Source: Nymphaea colorata
Taxonomy: Eukaryota; Streptophyta; Magnoliopsida; Nymphaeales; Nymphaeaceae
Direction of reading: 5' to 3'
Assembly (NCBI RefSeq): GCF_008831285.2
Contig: NC_045150.1
Location: forward strand, 14,815,362 to 14,879,361
DNA: 64,000 nucleotides
Shown: positions 1 through 15,200 of the stretch, in pieces
How positions within the stretch are numbered: position 1 is the first letter of the stretch
Layout: every line of letters starts with the position of its first letter
The notes under the pieces: model-generated
Database searches by the model: none
Told to the model about the DNA's origin: nothing
Seen by the model: the letters and a program-made list of their open reading frames with translations, nothing else
Program-made: the position numbers and the translations under genes

Positions 1-3000
1 ATCATTTAAATCATTCATTTTAGATGTAATAACAAGTGAAACACATTATATTTATTGTGATTGCGCAATTGAAGCACTTGAATCTCATTCCTTTTCCATT
101 AAAATTGTGATTTCAATGTACTAAATCATTCAATATGGATTAACAACGTCTTATCCACATTCAATTTAATATGCATGATCAAATGAATCAATAAAATCCC
201 ACTATTATTGATACAAACTTGGGATTTCTTTTCCATAGATCATTCATTATTGATGTAACCACAAGTTCAACCGATTGGATTAACTACAAGGGATTGAACT
301 AATGCATAGATTCCACTTATATACATATGAACTTGTGATTTGAATCAATTAAATCATTCATTATAGATGTAATAACAAATGAGACACATTAGATTAAATA
401 TCGATAAGCAAATCAATCACTTGAATCTCATTAATTTTCTTTTAAACTTGTGATTACAATCGACTAAATAATTCAATAAGGATGTTACAACAAGTAAAAA
501 AAATTCAATTAAATATGCGTGATCAAAAGAAACACCTAAATCCTACTCGTATTGAGGGAACTTGCGATTTCAATCCCTCAAATCATTCGCCATAGATGTA
601 ACATGAAGTTAAACTCATTAGATTGGATATAAGGGATCGAACAAAAGCATTGGTCCCTTTTGTATCCATATAAACTAGTGATTTTAATCTTTTAAATCAT
701 TCATTATAGACTCTATAACAAATGAAACATATTAGATTAACTACAAGAGATCATTTGAATGAGTTGAATCTCATTCATTTTCATACAAACTTGTGATTTT
801 AGTCCACTAAATCATTCAATGTGAATGCATCAACAAGTTAATCACTTTCAATTAAATATGTGTGATCAAATGAATGAATTAAATCTCTCGGGCATTGATA
901 CGAACTTATGATTTAAATCTCTTAGATCAATCATTAGATATGTAACTACAAGTTCAACTCATTATATTAACTGCAAGGGATCAAACTAATGCGTAGATCC
1001 CATTTGTATCCACGTGAACTTGTGATTGCAATCATTTAAATCATTCATTATAGATGTAATAACAAGTGAAACACATTATATTCAGTGTGATTAAGCAAAT
1101 GAATAACCTGAATCTCATTCAATTTAATTTAAACTTGTGATTTCAATCCACTAAATCATTTAATATGTATTAATAAATTATTATACACATTTAATTTAAT
1201 ATGTGTGATCAAATGAATGAATTAAATCTCACTATTATTGACACAAACTTCTGATTTCTTTTCCTTTGATCATTTATCATAGATGTAACAACAAGTTCAA
1301 CTGATTGGATTAGCTACAATGGGTGTAACTAAGGTAATGATCTCATTTACATTCATATGAACTTGTGATTTCAATTATTAAAATCATTCATTATATATGT
1401 AATAATAAGTGAGACACATTAGATTAAATATGAGTGAGCAAATCAATCAGTTGAATCTCATTCATTTTCTTTTAATCTTGTGATTTCAATTCACTATATC
1501 ATTTAATATGGATGTAATAACAAGTCAAGCACATTGAATTAAACATGTGTGATCAAAAGAATCACTTAAATTCTACTCGTAATGATAGGAACTTGTGATT
1601 TCCATTCCTTAAATCGTTCACTATAGATGTAATAAGAAGTGAGACACATTAGATTAAATATAAGTGAGCAAATGAATCACTTGATTCTCATTCATTTTCT
1701 TTTAAGATTGTGATTTCAGTCTACTGAATGATTCAATATGGATGTAACAACAAGTTAGGCACATTCAATTAAATATGCGTCATCAAAAGCATCACTTAAA
1801 CTAACTCGCATTGATAGGAACTTATGATTTCATCTCTTAAATTGTTCCTTATGTATGTAACAAGAAGTTAAGCTCATTGCATTAGATACAAGGGATTAAA
1901 CAAATGCATTGGTCTCATTTCTATTCATATAAAATAGTGATTTTAGTCATTTTAATCATTCATTATAGACATTGTAACAAGCGAAACATATTAGATTAAC
2001 TATAAAGAATCATATAAACGAGTTGAATCTGATTGATTTTCGTACAAACTTGTGATTTCAATCCACTATAACATTAAATGTGAAACAAGTTAACCACATT
2101 CAATTAAATAGGTGTGATCAAATGAATCAATTAAATCTCTCTCATCTTGATACGAACTTGTGATTTCAATGTCTTAGATCGTTCATTACAGATATAACTA
2201 CATGTTCAACTTATTGTATTAACTACAATGGATAAAACTAATGCATAAATCAAATTTGTATTCATATAAACTTGTGATTGCAATCATTTAAATCATTTGT
2301 TATATATGTAATAACAAGTGAAACAGATTATGTTTACTGTGATTGAGCAAATGAATCACTTGAATCACGTTCTTTTTCCTTTAAACTTGCGATTTCAATC
2401 AACTAAATCATTCAATATGGTTTAACAACATGTTAAGCACATTCAATTTAACATGTGTGATCAAATGAATCAATTGAATCCAACTAATATTGATACAAAC
2501 TTGTGATTTCTTTCCCCTAGGTCATTCATTATAGATGTAACAACAAGTTCAACTAATTGGATTAAGAACAAGGGATGTAACAACAAGTTCAATCATTCTT
2601 AATAGATGTAATAACAGGCGAGACACATTACATTAAATATATGCGAGCAAATGAATCTCTTGAATCTCATTCATTATCTTTTAAACTTGTGATTTCTATT
2701 CACTAAATCATTCAATATGTATGTAACAACAAGTTAAGCACATTCAATTAAATATGCGTGATCAAAAGAATCACTTAATTCCCATAAATTGTTCACTATA
2801 GATGTAACAAGAAGGTAAACTGATTGGATTTTAGAAACAATAGATCAAACAAATGCATTGGTCCCATTTGTGTCCATATAAACTAATGATTTTAATAATT
2901 TAAATCATTCATTATTGACATTGTAACAAGCAAAATATATTAGATTAATTATAAGGGATCATATGAATGAGTTCAATCTCATTCATTTTCAAGCAAACTT

Positions 3001-4443
3001 GTGATTTCTATCCACTAAATCATTCAATGTGAATTTAACAACAAGTTAACCACATTCAATTAAATGTGTGCAATCAAATGAATCAATTAGATCTCTCTCG
3101 TATTGATACGAACTTGTGATTTAAATCTCTTTGATCGTTTATTAGAGATGTAACGACAAGTTCAACTCATTGGATTAACTACAGAAGATCAAACTAATAC
3201 ATAGATCCCAATTGTATCCATATGAACTTGTCATCACAATCATTAAAATCATTCATTGTAGATGTAATAACAAGTAAAACACATCATATTTTCTGTGATT
3301 GAAAAAATGAATCACTTAAATCTCATTCGTTATCATTTAAACTTGTGATTTCAATCAACTAAATCATTCAATATGAATTAACAACATGTTAAGCATATTC
3401 AATTTAATATGCGTGATCAAATGAATCAATTAAATCCCACTATTATTCATACGAAATTGTAATTTCTTTTCCTTAAATCATTCATTATATATGCAACAAC
3501 AAGTTCAACAGATTGGATTAACTACATTGTTCTAACTAATGCATATACATATGAACTTGTGATTTCAATCATTTAAATCATTCATTATAGATGTAATAAC
3601 AAGTGAGACACATTACATTAAATATAAGTGAGCAAATGAATCACTTGAATCTCATTCATTTTCTTTTAAACTTGTAATTTCTATCCACTAAATCATTCAA
3701 CATGGATGTAACAACAGCATAAGCACATCTAGTTAAATAAGTGTGGTCAAATGAATCACTTAAATCCCATTCGTATTGATAGGAATTTGTGGTTTCAATC
3801 CCTTAAATCGTTCACTATAGATGTAATAAGAAGTTAAACTCATTGGATTAGATGCAAGGGATCAAACAAATGCATTGGTCCCAATTCTATCCATATAAAC
3901 TAGTGATTTTAATCATTTAAATCATTCATTATAGACATTGTAACAAGCGAAATATATTAGATTAACTTTGAATTACTTGAATCTCATTTGTTTTCTTTTG
4001 AATTTGTGATTTCTATCTACTAAATCATTCAATATGGATGTAACAACAAGTTAAGCACATTCAATTAAATATGGGTGATCAAAAGAATTCCTTAAATCCT
4101 ACTCGTATTGATACAAACTTGTGATTTCATCTCTTAAATCGTTCACTATGGATGTAACAAGAATTTAAACTTTTGCATTAGATGCAAGGGACCAAATAAA
4201 TGCATTGATCCCATTTGTATCCTTATAAACTAGTGATTTTATTCATTTAAATCATTCATTATAGACATTGTAACAAGCAAAACATATTAGATTAACTATA
4301 AGGGATCATATGAACGAGTTGAATCTCATTGATTTTCATACAAACTTGTGATTTCAATCCACTAAATCATTCAATGTGAATGAAACAGCAAGTTAACCAC
4401 ATTCAATTAAATATGTGTGATCAAATGAATCAATTAAATCTCT

Positions 4444-4810
4444 CTCGTATCAGATTCATATTCACACGAGCTTGTGATTTCAATCTATTATATCATTGAA
4501 TATAAATGCAATAAGAAGTTCAACTCATTGCATTAACTATAATAGAGTAAATGGATGGCTTCAACTCTATTTGTACTCATATGAACTTGTGATTTCAGTC
4601 CTTTAAATCATTCAATATAAATTATAACAAGTTGAACACATATTGGTTAACAATGACGGATTAAATGATTGGCAGAAATTATATTCGTTTTCAAACAAAG
4701 TTGTGATTTCAATCTCCTAAATCGATAAATATAAATGTAACAACAAGTTGAACTCATTGGATCAACTATGATGGAGAAAATGAATGACTTATATCTCATT
4801 CATAGTTACA
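4444..4810 (+). repeat. Multi-monomer satellite block, first copy
   Basis: About three consecutive monomers beginning at ATCAGATTCATATTCACACG reappear, with the same private variants and order, at about 8008-8400. Shared variants include an AATAAGAAGTTCAACTC word and an ACAATGACGGATTAAATGAT word. This marks a block duplication inside the array rather than monomer-by-monomer homogenisation. Confidence 0.85.
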
Positions 4811-7800
4811 CAAACTTGTGGTTTCAATCACTTAAATTATTCGATATAAATATAATAACAAGTTTCATTCATTGGATTCACTATAATGAATCAAATGAAT
4901 GGCTTAAATCTCATTCGTATTCATAGAACTTACGATTTGAATCCCTTAGTTCTTTCAATATCGATATAAAAACAAGCTACACACTGGATCAAATATAGGA
5001 GATGAAATGAATGGCTGAAATTTCATTCATATTCATATGAAATTGTAATTTCAATCCCTTAAATCAATCAACAGAAAGATAACGACAAGTTTGACTCATT
5101 CGCTTAACGATAATGGATCAGATGAATGTTTTGGACCTCATTTGGATTCTTACAAACTAGTGACTTCAATCCCTTATGTTATTGAATGTAGATGAAACAA
5201 CAAGTTATACTCGTTCGATTAACTATAAGTATCAAATGAATGTTTTAAATCTCATTCATGTTTGTATGAACTTGTGATTTCAATCAATTAATTTTTCAAA
5301 TATAGATGTAGCAACAAGTTGAACTCATTGGCATAACTATAAGGGATTCAAAGAATGGCGTAACTCTCATTCATGTTCATACAAACTTGTTAACTCAATC
5401 ATGTAATCATTTAATATAAATGTAACAACATGTTGACTCATGGATTAACTATATGGGATCAAATGAATGACTTCAATCAGATTGGCATTCATACGTACTT
5501 GTGATTTCAATTTATTAAATCAGTCAATATAAATGCAACAAAATGTTAAACTCATTTGATTAACTGCAAGTGACCAAATGAAGAGCTTAAATCTTATTCA
5601 TATTCGTACAAACTAATGATTTCGTTCCCTTAAATCATTAAATATAAATATAACAACATATTTAACTCGTTGGATTAACTATAAGTGATGAAATTAATGG
5701 CTTAAATCTCATTCGTATTCACATGAATGTTTGATTTCCATTCCTTAAATCATTCAATATAGTTGTAGGAGCAATTGAAACTCATTTGATTAACTATAAG
5801 GGATCAAATGAAAAACTCAAATCTCATTTGTGTTCATATGAACTTGTGATTTCAATCCTTAAAATCATTCAATATTTATATAAAAACTGGTTAAACAAAT
5901 ATGATTAATTAATTACGATTGTATAATTGTTCAAATTAATGACTGAAATCCCATTCGAATTCATAGAACTTGTGATTTCAATCCTCTAATTCATTCAATA
6001 TCGATATAAAAGCAAGTTAAACACATTGAATCAACTATAGGAAATCAAATGAATGGCTAAAATTTCATTCATATTCATACGAAATTGTGGTTTTAATCTC
6101 TTCAATCAATCAACAATATAAATGAAACGACAAGTTAAACAAATTGGCTTAACAATAGTTGATCGAATGAATGTTTTAAACCTCATTTGAATTAGCACAA
6201 ACTAGTTGTTTCAATCCATTAAATCATTGAATATAAATGTAACAACATTTTATATTCATTACATTAACTATAAATATCAAATCATACAAAAATGTGGTTT
6301 TAATCTCTTCAATGAATCAACAATATAAATGAAACGACAAGTTTGACAAATTGGCTTAACAATAGTGGATCAAATGAATGTTTCAAACCTCATTTGAATT
6401 ACTACAAACTAATTGTTTCAATCCCTTAAATCATTGAATATAAATATAACAACATTTTATATTCATTAGATTAACTATAAATATCAAATGAATGTATTAA
6501 TCCCTTAAATCTTCAAATATAAATAACAAGTTAAACCATTGGATTAACAAAATGTCTTGGAATCTCATTCGTATTAATATGAACTTGTTATTTCAATATC
6601 TTAAACTATTCAATATAGATATAACTAGTTGAACACATTGAATTAACTATAAGCGATCAAATGAATGTCTTAAATCCCATTTGTATTCATATCAGCTTTT
6701 GATTTCAATCTCTAACATCATTCAATATATATGTAACAACAAATTAAAGTCTTTCGATTAGCTATAAGTGATCAAACAAATTGCTTAAGTCTCATTCGTA
6801 TTCATAGAAACTTGTGATTTGAATTCTCTAGGTGACTTAATATAAATATAAAAACAAGTTAAACTCATTACATTTACTATAATGGATCAAATGAATGACA
6901 AAACCCATTTGTATTCATGATTTCAAATCATTTAATAATCAACATAGATATAACAAGGAGTTGATCTCATTTGAATAAGTATAAAGGTGTGCGTACGAAC
7001 TTGTGATTTCATTCCCTTAATCATTCAATATAGATACAACAAGAAGTTAAACACATTGAGTTAACTAGTGATGGATCAAGTCATTCATATTCATACGAAC
7101 TTGTGATTTCAATCCCTTCAATTACTCAATATAGATAAAACAATATGATAAACGCATTGGATTAAACATAAGGGATGTAATGAATGACTTAAGTCTCATT
7201 CGTATTCATATGAACATGTACTTTTAATCCCGTAAATCATTCAATCTAGATATAACGACAAGTTAAATACGTGGTACAAACTATATCGGATCAAATGAAT
7301 GCTTTAAATCCCATTCGTCTTCATGTGAACATGTGATTTAAATCTATTAAATCAATCAATATAGATATGACAACATGTTCAACTCATTGTGTTAACTATA
7401 ATGGACAAAATGAATTACTTAAATCTCATTCATATTTGTACGACCTTATGATCCCAATCTCTTAAATCAAATTGAACAACAAGTTGAACTCATTAGTTAA
7501 CTATAATAGATCAAGTGAATGACCTAAATCCTATTCGTATTCATATGAACTTGTGATTTCAATTTTCTAAACCAATCAATATAGACGTAACAACAAGTTG
7601 AACTCATTGGCATAAGTATAAGGGATCCAAGGAATGGCTTAAATCTCATCCATGTTCAAACAAACTTGTTATTTAAATCCCTTAAGTCATTCAATATAAA
7701 CGTAATAACATGTTTAACTCATTGAATTAAGTACAAGGGATTGAAATAAGAGCTTAAATTTCGATCCCTTTGATACATATTTTACAACAAGTTAAACACA

Positions 7801-8007
7801 TTGGATTAACTTTAAAAGATCAAATAAGAGCTTAAATTTCACTCAAATTCATACATACTTGTGAAATCTCAAGGATTCAATGAATGGCGTCTCATTTGTA
7901 TTCATACAAACTTGTTATCTCAATCCCGTAAACATTCAATATAAACGTAGCAACAAGTTCAACTCATTGGATTTACTATAAGGGATCAAATGAATGACTA
8001 AAATCAG

Positions 8008-8400
8008 ATTCATATTCACACGAGCTTGTGATTTCAGTCTATTATATAATTGAATATAAATACAATAAGAAGTTCAACTCATTGCATTAACTATAATAGA
8101 GTAAATGGATGACTTCAACTCTATTTGTACTCATACGAACTTGTGATTTCAGTCCTTTAAATCATCAATATAAATTATAACAAGTTGAATAAATCATTCA
8201 ATATAAATTATAACAAGTTGAACACTTATTGATTAACAATGACGGATTAAATGATTTGCAGAAATTATATTCGTTTTCAAACAAAGTTGTGATTTCAATC
8301 TCCTAAATCGATAAATATAAATGCAACAACATGTTGAACTCATTGGATCAACTATGATGGAGAAAATGAATGACTTATATCTCATTCGTAGTTACACAAT
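8008..8400 (+). repeat. Multi-monomer satellite block, second copy
   Basis: This is the counterpart of the block at 4444-4810, about 3.56 kb downstream. It differs by a partial internal duplication near 8160-8220, where the AATATAAATTATAACAAGTTGA word occurs twice in tandem. Confidence 0.85.
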
Positions 8401-9290
8401 TGTAAATGAAACATGTTTAACCCGTTGGATTAACTTCATGTATGAAATGAATAGCTTAAACAATTGCGTTCATTTGAACTTGTGATTTAAATCCACTCCT
8501 TAAATCACGTAATATGGATGTAACAACAAGTTGTAGTCATTCGGTTTTCTATAAGTATTAAATAACAAATTCAACTCATTGGACTAACAATGAGGGAGTA
8601 AATGAACGGTTAAATCTCACTGGCGTTCAAACGAACTTACGATTTCAATCATTTAAATCGTTTGATATAGAAATGACAAGTTTAAATCTTTGAATTCACT
8701 ACAAAAGATCAAATGAATGTATTAAACCCAATTGTAGTCACTTAATTTGTGATTTTAATCCCCTAAGCCAATCAATGTGAATGAGACAACAAGCTGGTCC
8801 CACTTGATTAACTATAAGGAAGCAAATGAATGACTTAAATCTGGTTCATATTTATGGGAACTTGTTGTATCAGTTTGAACATAACAACATGTTTGACTCA
8901 TTGATTGAATATAAGGGATGAAATGAATGCTTAAATCTCATTCGTATTCATTCAAACTTGGGATTTCAATTTCCTAAATCAATCAGTACAAATGCAATAA
9001 AATGTTAAAATCATTCGATTAACTATAGGTGATCAAATGAATGTTTTAAATCTCATTCGCAGTCTTGCAAACTTATGATTTCAATCCCTTAAATCATTAA
9101 ATATAAATGTAACCTGTTTAACTCATTGGATTTGCTATAAGTGATGAAATAAATGGCTTAAGTTCCATTCCTATTCACGTGAACCTATGATTTCCATTCC
9201 TTCAATCAATCAATGTAGATGTAAGGACGATTGAAACTCGTTGGATTAACTGTGAGGGATCGAATAACTTGTTTAGTGTGTTGGATATCA

Positions 9291-11960
9291 AATGATGAAA
9301 GGAATGGCTTCAACAATTGTGTTCATATCGACTTGTGATTTAAATCCACCCCTTAAATAACGAAATATAGATGGAACAACAAGTCATACTCATTTGATTA
9401 ACTATAAGTATCAAAGAACAAGTTCAACTCATTTGATTTACTATAAGGGAGTAAATTAACGGTTAAATCTCATTGGCATTTGAACGAACTTATGATTTCA
9501 ATCGTTTAAATCATTCGATGTAGAAATAACAAGTTTAAATCTTTGAATTCAGTACAAAAGATCAAATGAATGCCTTAAATCCCATTTGTAGTCAAGTAAA
9601 TTTGTGATTTTAGTCCCCTTAGCCAATCAATGTGAATGAAACAACAAGCTGGTCCCACTTGATTAACTATAATAGAGCAAATGAATGATTTAAATCTCAT
9701 TTATATTTGTATGAACTTGTTGTTTCAATCCCTTTACTCATTCAGTATAAATGTAACAACATGTTTAACTCATTGCATTGACTATAAAGGATGAAATGAA
9801 TGGTTAAATGTCATTCGTGCTCATTCAAACTTGTGATTTCAATTTCTTAAATCAATCAGTACAAATGCAATAAAATGTTAAAATCATTCGATTGACTGTA
9901 GGCGATCAATTGAAGGTTTTAAATCTCATTCGCAGTCTTACACACTTATGATTTCAATCCCTTAAATCATTAAATATAAATGTAACCTATTTAACTCATT
10001 GGATTTGCTATAAGTGATGAAATAAATGGCTTAAGTTCCATTCCTATTCACGTGAACCTATGATTTCCATTCCTTCAATCAATCAATGTAGATGTAAGGA
10101 CGATTGAAACTCGTTGGATTAACTGTGAGTGATCGAATTACTTGTTTAGTGTGTTGGATATCAAATGATGAAAGGAATGGCTTCAACAATTGTGTTCATA
10201 TCGACTTGTGATTTAAATCCACCCCTTAAATAACGAAATATAGATGGAACAACAAGTCATACTCATTTGATTAACTATAAGTATCAAAGAACAAGTTCAA
10301 CTCATTGGATTTACTATAAGGGAGTAAATTAACGGTTAAATCTCATTGGCATTTGAACGAACTTATGATTTCAATCGTTTAAATCATTCGATGTAGAAAT
10401 AACAAGTTTAAATCTTTGAATTCAGTACAAAAGATCAAATGAATGCCTTAAATCCCATTTGTAGTCAAGTAAATTTGTGATTTTAGTCCCCTTAGCCAAT
10501 CAATGTGAATGAAACAACAAGCTGGTCCCACTTGATTAATTATAATAGAGCAAATGAATGATTTAAATCTCATTTATATTTGTATGAACTTGTTGTTTCA
10601 ATCCCTTTACTCATTCAGTATAAATGTAACAACATGTTTAACTCATTGCATTGACTATAAAGGATGAAATGAATGATTAAATGTCATTCGTGCTCATTCA
10701 AACTTGTGATTTCAATTTCTTAAATCAATCAGTACAAATGCAATAAAATGTTAAAATCATTCGATTGACTGTAGGCGATCAATTGAAGGTTTTAAATCTC
10801 ATTCGCAGTCTTACACACTTATGATTTCAATCCCTTAAATCATTAAATATAAATGTAACATGTTTAACTCATTGGATTTGCTATAAGTGATGAAATAAAT
10901 GGCTTAAGTTCCATTCCTATTCACGTGAACCTATGATTTCCATTCCTTCAATCAATCAATGTAGATGTAAGGACGATTGAAACTCGTTGGATTAACTGTG
11001 AGGGATCGAATAACTTGTTTAGTGTTGGATATCAAATGATGAAAGGAATGGCTTCAACAATTGTGTTCATATCGACTTGTGATTTAAATCCACCCCTTAA
11101 ATAACGAAATATAGATGGAACAACAAGTCATACTCATTTGATTAACTATAAGTATCAAAGAACAAGTTCAACTCATTGGATTTACTATAAGGGAGTAAAT
11201 TAACGGTTAAATCTCATTGGCATTTGAACGAACTTATAATTTCAATCGTTTAAGTCATTCGATGTAGAAATAACAAGTTTAAATCTTTGAATTCAGTACA
11301 AAAGATCAAATGAATGCCTTAAATCCCATTTGTAGTCACGTAAATTTGTGATTTTAGTCCCCTTAGCCAATCAATGTGAATGAAACAACAAGCTGGTCCC
11401 ACTTGATTAACTATAATAGAGCAAATGAATGATTTAAATCTCATTTATATTTGTACGAACTTGTTGTTTCAATCCCTTTACTCATTCAGTATAAATGTAA
11501 CAACATGTTTAACTCATTGCATTGACTATAAGGGATGAAATGAATGCTTAAATTTCATTCGTACTCATTCAAACTTGTGATTTCAATTTCTTAAATCAAT
11601 CAGTACAAATGCAATAAAATGTTAAAATCATTCGTTTGACTGTAGGCGATCAATTGAAGGTTTTAAATCTCATTCGCAGTCTTACACACTTATGATTTCA
11701 ATCCCTTAAATCATTAAATATAAATGTAACCTGTATAACTCGTTGGATTTGCCATAAGTGATGAAATGAATGGCTTAAGTTGCATTCCTGTTCACGTCAA
11801 CCTATGATTTCCATTCCTTTAATCTATCAAAGTTGATGTAAGGACGATTGAAAGTCGTTGGATTAACAGCAAGGGATCGAATAACATGTTCAATGTGTTG
11901 GATTTCAAATGATGAAAGGAATGGCTTCAACAATTGTGTTCATATCGACTTGTGATTTAA
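9291..11960 (+). repeat. Higher-order satellite repeat, unit about 872 bp
   Basis: The landmark GGAATGGCTTCAACAATTG occurs at about 9301, 10174, 11045 and 11918, giving spacings of 873, 871 and 873 bp. The intervening sequence is nearly identical between units, unlike the diverged monomers on either side. Each unit spans about 7.5 monomers, so the unit probably includes partially deleted monomers. It is the youngest, most homogenised part of the array. Confidence 0.9.
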
Positions 11961-12239
11961 ATTCACCCTTTAAATAAGGTAATATATATGTAACAACAAG
12001 TCATACTCATTTGATTAACTATAAGTATCAAAAAAGAAGTTTAACTCATTGGATTTACTATAAGGGAGTAAATGAACGGTTAAATCTCATTGGCATTCGA
12101 ACGAACTTATGATTTCAATCGTTTAAATCGTCCGATGTAGAAATAACAAGTTTAAATCTTTGAATTCAATACAAAAGATCTAATGAATGTCTTAAATCCC
12201 ATTTGCAGTTATGCAAATTTGTGATTTTAATCCCCTAAG

Positions 12240-15200
12240 CCAATCAATATGAATGAAACGACAAGTCGATCCCACTTTATTAACTATAAGGGAGCAAATC
12301 AATGACTTAAATCTCATTAATATTTATACGAACTCATTGTTTCAATCCCTAAAATCATTCTGTATAAACGTAACAACTTGTTTAACTCGTTCCATTAACA
12401 ATAAGGGATCAAGTGGACGCTTTAATCGCAATCCCTTTCATTCAAACTTGCGATTTCAAATTCTTAAATCAACCAGTGCAAACGCAATGAAATGTGAAAC
12501 TCATTCGATCAACTATAAGTGATCAAATGAAGGTTCGAAACCTTATTAATAGTCTTGCAAGCTTGTGATTTTAATCCCTTAAATCATTAAATGTAAATGG
12601 AACATGTTAAACCCGTTGGATTAACTTCATTTGATGAAATGAATTTCTAAAACAATTGCGTTCATATGAACTTGTGATTTAAATCCACCCCTTAAATCAC
12701 ATAACATGGGTATAACAACAAGTTGTACTGATTCGGTTTTCTATAGGTATCAAATAACAAATTCAACTCATTTGACTAACTGTGAGGGAGTAAATGAACG
12801 GTTAAATCTCATTGGCGTTCAAACGAACTTACGATTTCAATCACTTAAATCGTTCGATATAAAAACAACAAGTTTAAATCTTTGAATTCACTACAAAAAA
12901 GCAAATGAATGTCTTAAATCCCAATTGTAGTCACGTAAATTTGTGATTTTAATCGCCTAAGCCAATCAATGTGAACGTAAAACCAAGCTGGTCCGACTTG
13001 ATTAACTATAAGGGAGCAAATGAATGACTTAAATGTCATTAATATTTATACGAATTTGTTATTTCAATCCCCTAAATCATTCAGTATAAACGTGACCACT
13101 TGTTTAACTCGTTGAATTAACAATAAGGGATCAAGTGGACGCTTTAATCGCAATCCCTTTCATTCAAACTTGCGATTTCAAATTCTTATGAACGCAATCC
13201 GGTGCAAATGCAATGAAATGTGAAACTGATTCGATCAAATATAAGTGAGCAAATGAAGGTTCGAAATCTTATTCATAGTCTTGCAAGCTTGTGATTTCAA
13301 TCCCTTAAATCATTAAATGTAACTGGAACATGTTTAACCCGTTGGATTAACTTCGTGTGATGAAATGAATGGCTTAAACAATTGCGTTCGTATGAACTTG
13401 TGATTTAAATTCACCCCTTAAATCACATAACATGGATGTAACAACAAGTTGTACTGATTCGGTTTTCTATAAGTATCAAATAACAAATTCAACTCATTTG
13501 ATTAACTATGAGATAGTAAATGAACAGTTAAATCTCATTGGTATTCAAACGAACTTACGATTTCAGTCATTTAAATCATTCGAAATAGAAACAACAAGTT
13601 TAAATCTTTGAATTCACTACAAAAATTCAAATGATTGTCTTAAATCCCAATTGTAGTCACGTAAATTTGTGATTTTAATCGCCTAATCCAATCAATGTGA
13701 ATGAAAAACCAAGTTGGTCACACTTGATTAACTATAAGAGAGCAAATGAATGACATAAATCTCATTTATATTTATACGAACTTGTTGTTTCAATCCCTTT
13801 ACTCATTCAGTATAAACGTAACAAGATGTTTAACTCATTGCATTGACTATAAGGGATGAAATGAATGCTTAAATTTCATTCGTATTCATTCAAACTTGTG
13901 ATTTCAATTTCTTAAATCAATCAGTACAAATGCAATAAAATGTTAAAATCATTCGATTAACTGTAGGCGATCAATTGAAGGTTTTAAATCTCATTCGCAG
14001 TCTAAAAAACTTATGATTTCAATACCTTAAATCATTAAATATAAATATAAATTGTTTAACTCGTTGGATTTGCTATAAGTGATGAAATGAATGGCTTAAG
14101 TTGCATTCCTGTTCACATGAACCTATGATTTCCATTCCTTTAATCTATCATAGTGGATGTAAGGACGATTGACACTCGTTGGATTAACAGCAAGGGATCG
14201 AATAACATTTTTAATGTGTTGGATTTCAAATGATGAAAGGAATGGCTTCAACGATTGTGTTCATGTTAACTTGTGATTTAAATTCACCCCTTAAATAACG
14301 TAATATAGATGTAACAACAAGTCATACTCATTCGATTAACTATCAGTATAAAAGAACAAGTTTAACTCATTGGATTTACTATAAGGGAGTAAATGAACGG
14401 TTGAATCTCATTGGCATTCGAACGAACATATGATTTCAATCGTTTAAATCGTCCGATGTAGAAATAACAAGTTTAAATCTTTGAATTCAATAGAAAAGAT
14501 CCAATGAATGTCTTAAATCCCATTTGTAGTTATGCAAATTTGTGATTTTAATGCCCTAAGCCAATCAATATGAATGAAAGAACAAGTCGATCCCACTTTA
14601 TTAACTATAAGGGAGCAAATGAGTGACTTAAATCTCATTAATATTTATACGAACTCATTGTTTCAATCCCTAAAATCATTCAGTATAAACATAACAACTT
14701 GTTTAACTCGTTGCAATAACAATAAGGGATCAAATGGACGCTTTAATCTCAATCTCTTTCATTCAAACTTGCGATTTCAATTTCTGAAATCAACCAGTGC
14801 AAACGCAAAGAAATTTGAAACTCATTCGATCAACTATAGGTGATCAAATGAAGGTTCGAAATCTTATTCGTAGTCTTGCAAGCTTGTGATTTCAATCCCT
14901 TAAATCATTAAATATAAATGGAACACGTTTAACCCATTGGATTAACTTCATTTGATGAAATGAATGGCTTAAACAATTGCGTTCATATGAACTTATGATT
15001 TAAATCTGCCCCTTAAATTACATAACATGGATGTAACAACAAGTTGTATTGATTCGATTTTCTATAAGTGTCAAATAACAAATTCAACTCATTTGACTAA
15101 CTATGAGAGAGTAAATGAATGGTTAAATCTCATTGGCGTTCAAACGAACTTACGATTTCAATCATTTAAATCGTTCGATATAGAAACAACAAGTTTAAAT

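Noticed and set aside
12253-12522. Open frame of 89 codons, repeated at 14574-14843
   Set aside because: Both are the same satellite variant within the tandem array; frame openness follows from low stop density in one phase of the repeat, not from coding.
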